Shown here one piece after another: positions 6,943-16,285 of a stretch of 64,000 nucleotides of DNA. The stretch covers positions 1,860,001 to 1,924,000 of the forward strand of contig NZ_JPNB01000001.1 of NCBI RefSeq assembly GCF_000732725.1. The letters are read 5' to 3'. The notes beneath the pieces are model-generated. The model was not told where the DNA came from. It searched no databases and saw nothing but the letters and a program-made list of their open reading frames with translations. Made by a program: the position numbers and the translations under genes. The DNA is from Kineothrix alysoides. GTDB taxonomy: Bacteria > Bacillota > Clostridia > Lachnospirales > Lachnospiraceae. How positions within the stretch are numbered: the stretch's first letter is position 1; the number at the start of each line of letters is the position of its first letter.

Positions 6943-9669
6943 CTACTCCCATTTTGTAACCCTTCTCCCTTTCACAACCGCATCATTGGCGTTCATATAA
7001 GACTTCCTGCGGCATTTCAGAAGTTTTTTTCGTCCATTTTCATTTCTGGTATAAAACAGATCAAATCCACCGCTGCTTTTCTGGAGGTAGCGTACCAATA
7101 CTTCCACGTATTCTTTTTTTCTGTCAATAATCGACGGGCAGGCGTAGCTGTGATTGTAATTTCTTACGGAGAACCATAAAAATTTCATCCGTTTAATTAA
7201 TATATAACGCGGATTGTCTATAGCCGAAAGCATTTCCTTAATCGCTTTGGCAAATATACTTTTTTCGTAATTGGTAGCTTCCGTCAAGGTGCAATAAATG
7301 TTAAATCCCATTACATCTGCTTTTACCTTTAATTTTGCTTCCCTACTTTCGATTTCGCCAATCTCTTTCAACGTGTTTAAAACACAACCTGCCAGTGTCT
7401 TAACAGTATGTTCCGGCGTCAAATAGCGGAAAATTCTAGCCGCTCCCATCAACAGAAAATATCCGAAGAACATAATCAGGGCCAAATTGATGAGAAACCT
7501 GAATACACTGCTTACATCCGCAAATATTACCTGAGGAACTATCTCCATGACTTTATAAAATATCAGGAGAAAAATGGTCTCTCCCAGAAGATTCCGGAAC
7601 AGAAATCCTTTCGGTTGAACCTTAGGAGATATTTCATTCAGTTCTATAATGTCCGAATGTCCCCCGCTGCCGAAAGTCCTTTCCCAACGCTTCGCCATCT
7701 CCTCTCTCGCCCCTGCCAGCTCCAACATTTCCTTATTGATCCTGTCTATCCCCTCCTTATTAAAGGGAGGCCTTATCACATCCAGTCGTTCTATTCCGCT
7801 TTCAATCACATCCCGATGATAGGCCGGAGCAAGGAAGCCTGAGAAACGACGCTCCAGCGTATCAAAATCATTGCTGATAAATGTGCTGTCATTTTCCGTA
7901 AACTTTGTGAGTAGAGAAGGTAAACCTTTCTCGTGTATCATGGGTGGTTCGACTGTAACCAAATGCCAGATGTTTGAAACCTTATCGGGATTATTTCGAT
8001 CTACCCGGATTGCGCGCCCCCGCATTTGATTAGAAAGCATAAAACTTCCGACAAAACTGGCAAGAATCAGAGAGTTGATGCAGGGAGAATCCCAGCCTTC
8101 GCCAAGCAAAGCCTTTGTGCCAATCAAAATCTGAATATATCCCCGTTGAAATGCCTCCGTTATAACATGGACTTTATTTTTATTAGAACCTGAAAACATC
8201 ACGATACTGTATTGCACGTCTCTCAGTTCCCGGCAAGAACAGGAAATCTGTTCTTGCCGGGCAAGTTCCAGTACAGGCTCAAGAATCGCATTGGGCAGGA
8301 TAACTAACGTTCCTGACAGCAATGCAATGCTGACGCGTCCATCCACAGCCCGCCGCACGGACTCAAAAATCGGAACAGTGCCTATCGCATCGATCGGTTC
8401 TTTTGTTCCTACTATTTTTATCATGTCTTTTTTTATATGATCGGTGAGAATCAACATGCGCAAATCATTGCCCAATTGTCCGGATTCAAAACAGACGATT
8501 TCATTAATACTGTGCAGCTTCCCGATGGAGGAAACCAACAATCTGTTTATTTTTTCATTTGTGGCAAGGCATACTTTTCTCTTTTCGATCAAGGTATTCT
8601 GAGCAAGTTTTGTTCTTAATTGTTCTGAAATATCCTCTCCAAATATTTCAGAATTGTCGATAACAAATTGAAATGCCGTTTCCGCATAGGAAATTTTAAA
8701 TAAAGGTAATTTGCCGCTCGGCGATACCATCCTGACCAGCTTCCGGGGAATCTCTATACCACTGCATCGGGCCAGACAAAATAAGGCAATAAACTGCTTC
8801 ACATTCTCAAGAATCAATTCTTCTTTGCCCCGATGGGTCTCCAAAACGCCAACTGCCTGCAATATTTCCCCCAGCATCCCGCCGTGCAGGATCTCATCTG
8901 TACAGGATAATGCTTTCGTCTTGTAGGCTTTTAATATTTCAATTTCTTTTTCAGCAGGATAATTGAAATAAATATAGTCCTGGTGTGGGCAAAGTGTTTT
9001 TTGAGCAACCAGCTGCGGAACAAAAATCTCTTCGTCAATTTCGCCGCACAAGGAAGTATAACGGTTCCATTCGGCAGGAGTACCATCGTAAGGGGGGGTT
9101 GCAGTAAGCGCAATGACGGTTAGATCTTTTGCCATTAAGTCAAGAAAGCTCTCCAGTGCCTTTTGCCATTCGCTATGTAAATGGTGCGCTTCATCCAAGC
9201 AAATCGTCCGAACTCCTGCCTGTTTAATCATCTTGATCAAATCAAAATCAGAAAAACTTTCTGTGGTTTCAACTTCAAGTTCCTCTTCACTTTCACTATT
9301 CTGAAGAGTAGTTTTATTATATGCGGCATAAAGGGCCTGATAAGTCACAGAAGTGATAAAACTGGGCGATTTCAAGTCAAAAGAAAGATATTCTTTCATA
9401 TTTTCTGTCTCCCGCAAAAAATTGCTTTCAAATCTTTCTCCCCATTGCTGGCGTATTGTTACAGAAGGGGACAAAATCAAGGCCGGATGACCAAGGCGGC
9501 GTATCAACTCCAATCCCAGAATCGTCTTCCCGCTTCCCGGAGCCGCAACAATATGAATTTTTTTATCCTTCATATGTTTTTCAGCATGATCCAGAACTTT
9601 TTGCTGATAATCACGGAATACACCATGAAAGCTGATTTGATTTAAGTTTTGAAACAATATATTTGCCAT
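6943..9669 (-). CDS. Superfamily II DEAD/DEAH-box helicase with C-terminal membrane segments
   Basis: A 908-residue SF2 helicase. Motif I is AAPGSGKT (residues ~42-49), motif II CLDEAH (~157-162), motif III TATP (~189-192), and the second RecA domain holds LIGTKALLGEGWDSP and QMRGRAIRVDR (motifs V and VI). After a linker there are two hydrophobic segments (~698-717 and ~727-745), then a basic ~160-residue C-terminal domain of unknown fold. Membrane segments are unusual in SF2 helicases. The start is ATG 9669, preceded by GAGGAG, rather than the further upstream GTG. Monocistronic, with its own terminator. It might be a defence or nucleic-acid surveillance protein; the sequence alone does not show which. 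Confidence 0.85.
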   Translation of the reverse strand: MANILFQNLNQISFHGVFRDYQQKVLDHAEKHMKDKKIHIVAAPGSGKTILGLELIRRLGHPALILSPSVTIRQQWGERFESNFLRETENMKEYLSFDLKSPSFITSVTYQALYAAYNKTTLQNSESEEELEVETTESFSDFDLIKMIKQAGVRTICLDEAHHLHSEWQKALESFLDLMAKDLTVIALTATPPYDGTPAEWNRYTSLCGEIDEEIFVPQLVAQKTLCPHQDYIYFNYPAEKEIEILKAYKTKALSCTDEILHGGMLGEILQAVGVLETHRGKEELILENVKQFIALFCLARCSGIEIPRKLVRMVSPSGKLPLFKISYAETAFQFVIDNSEIFGEDISEQLRTKLAQNTLIEKRKVCLATNEKINRLLVSSIGKLHSINEIVCFESGQLGNDLRMLILTDHIKKDMIKIVGTKEPIDAIGTVPIFESVRRAVDGRVSIALLSGTLVILPNAILEPVLELARQEQISCSCRELRDVQYSIVMFSGSNKNKVHVITEAFQRGYIQILIGTKALLGEGWDSPCINSLILASFVGSFMLSNQMRGRAIRVDRNNPDKVSNIWHLVTVEPPMIHEKGLPSLLTKFTENDSTFISNDFDTLERRFSGFLAPAYHRDVIESGIERLDVIRPPFNKEGIDRINKEMLELAGAREEMAKRWERTFGSGGHSDIIELNEISPKVQPKGFLFRNLLGETIFLLIFYKVMEIVPQVIFADVSSVFRFLINLALIMFFGYFLLMGAARIFRYLTPEHTVKTLAGCVLNTLKEIGEIESREAKLKVKADVMGFNIYCTLTEATNYEKSIFAKAIKEMLSAIDNPRYILIKRMKFLWFSVRNYNHSYACPSIIDRKKEYVEVLVRYLQKSSGGFDLFYTRNENGRKKLLKCRRKSYMNANDAVVKGRRVTKWE

Positions 9670-9813
9670 CTGTTTTATCTCCTCAAGGGTCACTTTGCCA
9701 CAGAATCTCTGAGAGCGATCAAAGCCCTTATTTTTTATTTATCAATAGACAAACAGTCTTGACATTCTGCTATTTCTTACAGACACAAAACTGATAGGTA
9801 CAAATACTTTTTT

Positions 9814-12054
9814 CTACTCCGTTCCCGCTTTCAATGCTTCGCTCATCGGAATTCGCGCCACCTTTTTTCTGCACATCCATTTGGCAAACTCATACGTCGC
9901 CATCACAATAATAAAACCAAGCAGAATATATAATACGTTCAGTTTGACCGGCAGAACAATCTGCAAGCTTTCCGTCAGAGAGCCGTAGAACGCCCCCACT
10001 GTCCCCAGCAGGGCGGGGATGCCGAGCAAATACCCCAATATTACAATAAAGGTATTGCTGCCAAGTATCAGTTTGCCGATCTCCTTTTTCCGATATCCGA
10101 ATACCTTCATAAGTGATATACTTGACCGGCTTTCGTCTACCACCAAGCCTGTCACGACATAGATAATGATTAGCCCCAGAATGAAAGCGGCAGCGATCAG
10201 GCCGTAAATCATAGGGCCCATTTGATCAAGCAGCTTGCCAAAGCCAGCGACGATGGCATCGATTGATTTCGTACTCTGGATTTCTCCTTGCGCGAAGGTC
10301 ATCGCTTCATCGCTCCATATACCGATATAAGCATTCGCGGGCAGCCCAAACTCCGTGTTGAACTGCTCAAGTGGCATAAACAGAAAATCTCCCGCATAGG
10401 TGTCGGCCATTTTCTCAATAGTAAATGTGTGTTCTTTACCGTTTTCCGTATCGAACACTGTCACACTGTCGCCAATATTTACGTTCAGCTTTTGCGCCAG
10501 CGGAACCGTAATCGTAATCTTCTCCGGTCTGAACCTTTGTCCGTAAGTATCTTTTAACTTAATCTTATCGGTGCTGGGCAAAACCCCGGTGACATAAAAG
10601 CTAATGTCTTCATTATCTGCAAGGCTCACATACGAAGCATTGAACTTTTCGGTTCCCGCTGGAGGTATACCATTTTTTTCCGATATGAAAACATATTCGT
10701 ACTTGAGGTTATACAATTCGCCCATCCCCTCGTCCAGCATATAGTCGACGGAGCTTTTCATCGTTAATCCATACAGCATGAGCATCGTAGCGACAACGAC
10801 ACCAAACAGCAGGAAGAGGGTTCTGGACAGGCTGCGCACCTGCTCTCGGATTTTAAATTTCATGCCAAACCCCAAGCGGTCAATGCGCAGTCCCCGCTCT
10901 ATAAAATTAACCTTACCCTTTGTTTCCCCGCCTTTCATGAGTATTGCCGGAGCCGTTTTCAGTGTTCTGCCGATAATCGCCCATGTAACGCCGCAAAGGA
11001 TTAGCACCGGAAGAAAAATCGCGAAAATGGCCAACAAGGGATTTATTATTGTTTCATAAACCGGCATAGGGAAAGCGGTCAGCATGAAACCGAACATGCT
11101 GTTCACCAGCAGCAACCCCAATACAGAGCCGATTACAGAGCCAATCACGGATATCAAAAGGGGAAACATCAAATAGTGTCGGCGTAATTCCCTCCTCCGA
11201 TAGCCTTGGGCGTAAAAAGTTCCGATGATGACCGATTCACTTAGAATCATCCTCCACATCAACATTCCCAATAAGATACAGGTAAGAGCAAGCATGGCAA
11301 AGGGCACGGCAGCGCTCATTGTGGACAGCACACTGACTTCCATGGGAACATATGATACATTGATTTTCCTTTCGGTGCTCTGCCAGTTCGTTATTTGGAC
11401 GCCCTGCGAACGCAGCGCATTCTTTACGGAAGCCTCCTGGGATTTGATATTTTCCCTGTCATCAAAACGAATGGCGTAAACCTGATTCCTGTCCGGCAGG
11501 GTGCCAAAATCCGATTTGCCTACAACACCCACGCCGAAAGCTCTTGGGTCGTTCATCATTTGTTCCTTCGATTTGATCACATAGATAAAATTGGGCAGAA
11601 GCGTATATCCCGAAACGGTAAACTCCTTACCAGCCACGGTGATGGTGTCGCCGATTTTGTATCCGTTCGTCTTAGAAAACAGACGGTCTAGCATAATCTC
11701 CGAATTCCCCGGCAGCTTTCCTTCCTGAACGGCGGGGATATTAACCGCGTTCATCATGGAGAACACCCGAAGAGTCTGACCGGGGTTTACTTCGCAGTCA
11801 GCCGTGCCGCCGGTCTCAACTGAGGCAGCAAATTGCCGGCCGAGAGTGGTCACGTCGATTTCGGCATCGGTGGAAAATTCCGCGTCGGACAATGCATTTT
11901 TCCCGGAAAATGTCGTGAACGTATTGTCCAGATTCATAGACGTCATATTCATCATCACGAACATCATACTGCTGATTATGAGCAGCAGCATAGAGCCGAT
12001 GTACCGGGCTTTTTGCTCCAGCATGGTCCGTATTACTTTTTTAAACAGTGTCAT
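9814..12054 (-). CDS. ABC transporter permease, FtsX/MacB-like
   Basis: A 746-residue permease with an N-terminal membrane helix (IGSMLLLIISSMMFVMM), a large extracytoplasmic domain (~residues 35-235), three central helices, a second extracytoplasmic domain (~435-610) and three C-terminal helices. This duplicated FtsX arrangement is typical of peptide or lipoprotein exporters and antimicrobial-peptide resistance pumps. The ATG at 12054 overlaps the TAA of the ATPase gene by one base (TAATG), so the two are translationally coupled. It is the last gene of a TetR-ATPase-permease operon and is probably induced by the compound it handles. Confidence 0.88.
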   Translation of the reverse strand: MTLFKKVIRTMLEQKARYIGSMLLLIISSMMFVMMNMTSMNLDNTFTTFSGKNALSDAEFSTDAEIDVTTLGRQFAASVETGGTADCEVNPGQTLRVFSMMNAVNIPAVQEGKLPGNSEIMLDRLFSKTNGYKIGDTITVAGKEFTVSGYTLLPNFIYVIKSKEQMMNDPRAFGVGVVGKSDFGTLPDRNQVYAIRFDDRENIKSQEASVKNALRSQGVQITNWQSTERKINVSYVPMEVSVLSTMSAAVPFAMLALTCILLGMLMWRMILSESVIIGTFYAQGYRRRELRRHYLMFPLLISVIGSVIGSVLGLLLVNSMFGFMLTAFPMPVYETIINPLLAIFAIFLPVLILCGVTWAIIGRTLKTAPAILMKGGETKGKVNFIERGLRIDRLGFGMKFKIREQVRSLSRTLFLLFGVVVATMLMLYGLTMKSSVDYMLDEGMGELYNLKYEYVFISEKNGIPPAGTEKFNASYVSLADNEDISFYVTGVLPSTDKIKLKDTYGQRFRPEKITITVPLAQKLNVNIGDSVTVFDTENGKEHTFTIEKMADTYAGDFLFMPLEQFNTEFGLPANAYIGIWSDEAMTFAQGEIQSTKSIDAIVAGFGKLLDQMGPMIYGLIAAAFILGLIIIYVVTGLVVDESRSSISLMKVFGYRKKEIGKLILGSNTFIVILGYLLGIPALLGTVGAFYGSLTESLQIVLPVKLNVLYILLGFIIVMATYEFAKWMCRKKVARIPMSEALKAGTE

Positions 12055-12752
12055 TACCACTCAATCCTTTCCGATGCAACCGTTTCGTCATGACGGATTG
12101 CTTCAACGATTTCTCCGCTGCGCAGCTTGTAAACCACATTCGCCATATCGCCAATGGCGGTGTTATGGGTGATCATCAAGATACTCGTTCCGAATTCACG
12201 GTTGACTTTTTGTAAAAGGGAAAGCACATCGCGAGATGTTTCATAATCCAACGCACCGGTCGGCTCATCACACAAAAGGAGCTTGGGATTCTTGACAATA
12301 GCACGGGCTATGGCTACACGCTGCTGTTCCCCTCCTGAAAGTTCTCTTGGGAAACTCCTTCGTTTTACTTCAAGGCCAACCGCTTTCAGCACCGCATCAA
12401 TATTCAGCGGGGCTTTGGATATGTTAGAAACTACCTCTATGTTTTCTGTAACAGTAAGATTAGGTATGAGATTATAGAACTGAAAGATAAAACCGACCGA
12501 GTCCCTACGGTAGTCCGTCAGCTTATCGTCGTCCAATGCTGTTATTTCCAAGCCGTCGACATGGATACTACCGCTGTCTGCGTGGTCGACGCCCCCTATA
12601 ATATTCATCAGTGTTGATTTCCCTGAGCCGGATGGACCGAGTATCACGCCTATTTGCCCTTTTTCAAGCTCAAGGCTTACCTCTTTTAATATCTCACTTT
12701 TATTTTCACCCGCACTATAACTCTTTTTTAAATTTTTTACTATGATAAACAT
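12054..12752 (-). CDS. ABC transporter ATP-binding protein, MacB/LolD type
   Basis: A 232-residue nucleotide-binding subunit with Walker [11 protein letters not shown]-loop [14 protein letters not shown], signature [14 protein letters not shown], Walker [13 protein letters not shown] and switch His in MITHN. It energises the neighbouring FtsX-type permease. GGAG lies 8 bases before the ATG, and the gene begins 2 bases after the TetR regulator stop. Length and motifs are full; nothing is missing. Confidence 0.93.
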   Translation of the reverse strand: MFIIVKNLKKSYSAGENKSEILKEVSLELEKGQIGVILGPSGSGKSTLMNIIGGVDHADSGSIHVDGLEITALDDDKLTDYRRDSVGFIFQFYNLIPNLTVTENIEVVSNISKAPLNIDAVLKAVGLEVKRRSFPRELSGGEQQRVAIARAIVKNPKLLLCDEPTGALDYETSRDVLSLLQKVNREFGTSILMITHNTAIGDMANVVYKLRSGEIVEAIRHDETVASERIEW

Positions 12753-12754
12753 AC

Positions 12755-13390
12755 TTAGCGCTCCATTCCTTGTTTTAATAATGTAACCATGCTTTTCACA
12801 AGACTTTCTGTCTCGACAAGCTGTTCTTCCGTAGGCTCAGACTCAAAATTCTTAACCTTTGCTAAAATTTCCATATTGAATTTTTCAGTTACCCCTTGAA
12901 AAAACAGCAAAAGGATTTTATCGTCCACGTCATCGCGAATCGTTCCTCTTTTTTTACCATTGTCTATTAATTTCAGCTCATATTCTTCGCTGACCCGTTT
13001 TAACTCTCTGTTTATTTCTTCCGCCAGACTGCCGTACTTGCCATAGGTAAAGTCAATGGCAAATGAAACCAATAAAGGTTCTTTTCTTATCATTTCAAAA
13101 CGTTCGCGGCTTCCCGAAAGAAAATACTCATAGACATCCATGTCTTTCATAGGAGTCTGCCTGTCAATCATCTTCATAAAATTCTCTATCGCCCATGTGA
13201 CGGAATATAAAAACAGTGCCTTTTTATCATCGAAATATTGATAGATGCTGCCTTTGGCGACTCCCGCATTTTGGGCAATGCTTTCAATTTTAGCATTTTC
13301 AAATCCATGAGCTTGGAATTCTTCAATCGCTGCCCGCATAACTTTTTCTTTTTTGTCGTCATCCAGACGATTGAATGTTCTTTTTGGCAA
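12755..13390 (-). CDS. TetR/AcrR-family regulator of the ABC exporter operon
   Basis: A 211-residue repressor. The N-terminal HTH covers residues ~10-55, with the recognition helix in AGVAKGSIYQYFDDKKALF; the rest is the ligand and dimerisation domain. I chose TTG 13390: AAGGAGG lies 8 bases upstream and the protein then starts MPKRTFNRL, as in relatives. A longer frame from an ATG at 13432 would begin inside an operator palindrome. First gene of the operon with the ABC ATPase and permease; it probably represses all three through the palindromes upstream. Confidence 0.9.
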   Translation of the reverse strand: MPKRTFNRLDDDKKEKVMRAAIEEFQAHGFENAKIESIAQNAGVAKGSIYQYFDDKKALFLYSVTWAIENFMKMIDRQTPMKDMDVYEYFLSGSRERFEMIRKEPLLVSFAIDFTYGKYGSLAEEINRELKRVSEEYELKLIDNGKKRGTIRDDVDDKILLLFFQGVTEKFNMEILAKVKNFESEPTEEQLVETESLVKSMVTLLKQGMER

Positions 13391-13416
13391 TAAAATATCC
13401 TCCTTTTTCACGCACC

Positions 13417-13484
13417 ATGACCTTTCGGTCATTAAAAAAATGAATTCACAGTCATATTATATGACTGTGAATTCATTTTGTCAA
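13417..13484 (-). promoter_or_regulatory. Perfect consensus promoter inside a TetR operator, plus a second palindrome
   Basis: On the minus strand, TTGACA (13479-13484) and TATAAT (13456-13461) are 17 bases apart: a perfect sigma-A promoter. It is covered by a palindrome with 20-base perfect arms and a 3-base centre (13437-13479). A second palindrome, ATGACC-N4-GGTCAT (13417-13432), lies in the leader just before the ribosome binding site. Both are plausible sites for the TetR protein encoded next. A strong promoter under a tight operator fits an inducible exporter. Confidence 0.75.
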
Positions 13485-13718
13485 CATTATCACCGACTCC
13501 ACTGCATAGATTTGATTCATCTGATGCGGAGTAATCTCTGTTGGTATCAGATTCTCTTTCATAGCATCTGTATAAATACGATAATTGATTTTTACCAAAT
13601 TTCTTTTAATGTCCCACCCCTGCTGTCGATGTTCTTCATCCTTCAGTCTTTCAAATTCTTTCATTAAATAAATTTTGAATTCCGGGCTAATCCACATCCA
13701 AAATTCAAAGGCTATATC
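13473..13718 (-). pseudogene. KilA-N domain protein fragment
   Basis: An 81-codon fragment of a KilA-N DNA-binding domain, recognisable from DIAFEF, WISPEFKIYLMKEFERLKDE and the NLVKINYRIYTDAMKENLIP block. The N-terminal part of the domain is missing (a stop precedes DIAFEF) and the frame drifts off the family after PHQMNQIYA, ending in the exporter promoter. KilA-N proteins are usually phage or mobile-element encoded, so this is a leftover of a past insertion. Confidence 0.65.
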
Positions 13719-13835
13719 TTAGCTATTTTAATAGTCTCTATCATTAATTTTAGTCATTGTAATATGTTAGATTGTATTATAAAAGGTCTTATAAAACTCC
13801 CCGGATTGTAATGGGTATCCCCCCTGCACTCCGCT

Positions 13836-14357
13836 TTAATAATCGTTCTTTGTCCGCTGTACAACCGCCGCTGCCAGGAATCTCCTTTGTTCTTCCGTAA
13901 GCTCGATTTCCGGAGAATTAGACAAGTCCGTGTCCCTGTTTTCAACAATCAACACCATAGTGTCTCTGCTTAGCGTATGGGAGTGCCAAGTAGATTTTTT
14001 TACATTGTATAGCTTATTCTTTTCCATAGATTGACTATAAATGGTTCCCACTGTATCCGTTCCTTCCGCCACGTAAAGTATACATTCTCCCTTTAATAGG
14101 ACAAATATCTCGTCCGTCTCCTCATGCTTTTGGAATTTATGTATATTCCGAGGTTCGAGTTCTTCACAATAATTCAGTATGGCCACTCGCCATGTACCGA
14201 AATCAATTACCGGCGAATAACCTTCCTTAGTATATTCCATAATTTCCAGCAAATCATTCTGCTCCCTCATGCCTATCCTCTCTTTCAACTCCGCAGTCAG
14301 TCTGTATATCCGGTCTCCATCCAGCTTTTCCAACGCTTCTTTGAAAAAATGAATCAC
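13836..14357 (-). CDS. Cupin-fold protein of unknown function
   Basis: A 173-residue soluble protein. Residues ~65-145 have a cupin-like pattern: IHKFQKHEETDEIFVLLKGE (His/Glu motif 1) and LYNVKKSTWHSHTLS (motif 2). The N-terminal ~50 residues look helical. GGAGG lies 6 bases before the ATG. No neighbour gives a pathway. It may bind a metal or a small ligand; the enzymatic role is unknown. Confidence 0.65.
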   Translation of the reverse strand: MIHFFKEALEKLDGDRIYRLTAELKERIGMREQNDLLEIMEYTKEGYSPVIDFGTWRVAILNYCEELEPRNIHKFQKHEETDEIFVLLKGECILYVAEGTDTVGTIYSQSMEKNKLYNVKKSTWHSHTLSRDTMVLIVENRDTDLSNSPEIELTEEQRRFLAAAVVQRTKNDY

Positions 14358-15005
14358 GTGCCTCCGGTCTTACCCCTATTTCCATTTCCTCCAAACAGAT
14401 CTTTCCTGTTTCATGATTTCCATATTCCAGGCAATCCTCGTTTTGATAGCTTTATACTAAGCCTATCCCCGAATAAACAGTAAATATGGGCACAATACCG
14501 TCTTTTCCAAACCTTCTCCGATGTTCTCATACACATTGTTTCTTCTTTATTCACCAAGTATAATGTATACAAGTAGCGTTAGTATATATTAAAAATGTGA
14601 TTTTCTATAACAATGTTGTCTACAGGATAATTTTTTCTATCCATTGACATCCCGAAGTGGAATTCACCGCCAGAACAGCCAGACTCTCTTTATCTGCTTA
14701 TCAAACTATCGAATACAAAAAAGCCTTCCAATCTTGCCGGTACTTCCATTATCATAAAGTATTCCTTTTTGTTTATTGTTTTCTTTTTATTATACCCGTT
14801 CTTTAATGTGCCGAGTGCCCCTCTTTTTTGCAAGAGAATAACCGTCTCCATATTCCTATAGACGGACGTTTTATACTACATGACAGGAGTAAACTGATGG
14901 ATTCTTAGGCGGGGTAAAATTTACCCCACCTGCTACCGTTTCCCCTGAAAATCTTTTAATTAATGGCAAAATCAATTGCCCGACCTTACAAACTGAAAGT
15001 TGTTA
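14358..15005. other. Intergenic stretch without a convincing gene
   Basis: About 650 bases, AT-rich. The one clear structure is the perfect palindrome GGGGTAAA-A-TTTACCCC at 14911-14927, downstream of the VOC genes on the minus strand and without a T-run, so it could be an operator or a weak stem-loop. Confidence 0.4.
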
Positions 15006-15368
15006 TCAAACAAACTCAACTACCACAATCTCATTTCCATCAATATCATTCAGACGAACTTCATAAGTACCCCAGTCATATCTAATTGCATCGGGCAATA
15101 CGACACCTTTCTTCTTCATCTGCTCAATTGTAGAATCGAGGTTTGGGGTATAAAAAACAAAAGATTGATGCCCAGTTGGTTCTACATTACACTTTTTGCA
15201 ATCCCATATACAAATCATAGGTACATTTTCGAAAAAGCCAAAATAAACACCATTTGTATTATCATCATCTGCTTTGATAATCGGTATTTCTAATATTTGT
15301 GTATAAAATTCAATAAGCTCTTCTGCTTTTTCGGAGAAAATATTTGTACAGTAATATCCTGTTATCAT
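15006..15368 (-). CDS. VOC-family (glyoxalase/bleomycin-resistance fold) protein
   Basis: A 120-residue single VOC module, with beta-alpha-beta repeats around AEELIEFYTQILEIP and a C-terminal strand ending DIDGNEIVVVEF whose Glu is at the usual metal-ligand position. The frame extends further upstream into the next gene without family similarity; GGGAGGTGGG before ATG 15368 decides the start. It lies 49 bases after another VOC gene on the same strand, so the pair is probably cotranscribed. Substrate unknown. Confidence 0.8.
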   Translation of the reverse strand: MITGYYCTNIFSEKAEELIEFYTQILEIPIIKADDDNTNGVYFGFFENVPMICIWDCKKCNVEPTGHQSFVFYTPNLDSTIEQMKKKGVVLPDAIRYDWGTYEVRLNDIDGNEIVVVEFV

Positions 15369-15417
15369 TATCCCACCTCCCTCAAATTCCGAATTGCATT
15401 CCGATATAACTGGGAAT

Positions 15418-15837
15418 TTATGTTTCATTCGTACTACCGATTTCAAGTAGATTTCCCTCAGGGTCGGCAACATAAAAGTTGCGAATACCAAAAGGATAGG
15501 TGATGGGGCCACCTGTAGGAAATTGTAGACCCAGCTTTGATAGCCGCTCATATTCCATATCCACATCAGCAAAGCTGGGCAACCAAAGGGCAATTTCAAA
15601 GGTCTGATTGATTCCTTTTGGCGGAATATAACTTTCCCCGATTGCCTTCACGAACTCTTTCCTACTATACATAAATAGGGATAACATATCGCTTGCAGTC
15701 TCAAACTCTGCGAAATCCCCACCAGTCCACTCCGTATGAAAGCCTAAAGTATCTCTGTAGAACCGAACCATACTGTCTATATCGTCAACTAATAGACCCG
15801 CACCTATCCTTACATCTTTTCCGTCCAAAATCATCAT
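15418..15837 (-). CDS. VOC-family protein, glyoxalase-like
   Basis: A 139-residue VOC protein: GAGLLVDDIDSMVRFYRDTL opens the first half and NFYVADPEGNLLEIG closes the second, the Glu being the typical metal ligand. AAAGGAG abuts the first ATG, so the true start may be a slightly later in-frame ATG (15834) or TTG (15828). Follows a truncated TetR-like gene and precedes a second VOC gene. Could be a lyase, dioxygenase or drug-binding protein. Confidence 0.82.
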   Translation of the reverse strand: MMILDGKDVRIGAGLLVDDIDSMVRFYRDTLGFHTEWTGGDFAEFETASDMLSLFMYSRKEFVKAIGESYIPPKGINQTFEIALWLPSFADVDMEYERLSKLGLQFPTGGPITYPFGIRNFYVADPEGNLLEIGSTNET

Positions 15838-15855
15838 CTCCTTTATATTTGAAAG

Positions 15856-16197
15856 TTAATTTACAAATTCCAATTTATCTCTCAGCCACAAGACAAAAGT
15901 GCTTATTCTACAAAATTCAAACCTTTTGCCAAAACGTTCATTTCCCTTACCCCACCACGGTAACCGGAAACATATTTCACCTTGCTCAATTACTGCTCTA
16001 TTAAGCGATTGTAGCATCATACTTAAAGCTAATGTGTCAATATTACTATCAATTTCTTCTTTTGATTTTGCATACTCTATCATTTGAACAAACAGTGACT
16101 CCGCTTGTTTATCTCCTTCCATGACAACTGCCCGCTTTGCAGCCTCATTATACTCCTTTGAAAATTGTTCCCCTAAGGCCGCATTGTCAATTAACAT
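15856..16197 (-). pseudogene. TetR-type regulator C-terminal domain lacking its HTH
   Basis: A 113-residue frame that resembles the ligand-binding half of a TetR-family protein (EEIDSNIDTLALSMMLQSLN and following helices) but has no N-terminal HTH; full proteins are ~190 residues. ATG 16197 has a GGAGG 6 bases upstream, though that GGAGG also forms part of a hairpin. It is probably a truncated gene, upstream of two VOC genes it may once have controlled. It might still be translated. Confidence 0.5.
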
Positions 16198-16253
16198 AAA
16201 AAGCCTCCACACTCTAATTCAAATAATTCAGATTAAAATACACGAGGCTCTTT
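16198..16253 (-). terminator. Possible intrinsic terminator after the acyltransferase operon
   Basis: On the minus strand AAAGAGCCTC pairs with GAGGCTTTTT across a 36-base loop (10 bp with one G-U pair) and the 3' arm ends in five T residues, 33 bases after the acyltransferase stop. The long loop lowers confidence. Confidence 0.4.
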
Positions 16254-16285
16254 CATATCTGTACCAGCTTAAAGGAATGGAAAAC

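Noticed and set aside
15369-15599. Upstream extension of the 120-residue VOC protein
   Set aside because: The extension overlaps another VOC gene in a different frame and lacks similarity; GGGAGGTGGG marks ATG 15368 as start.
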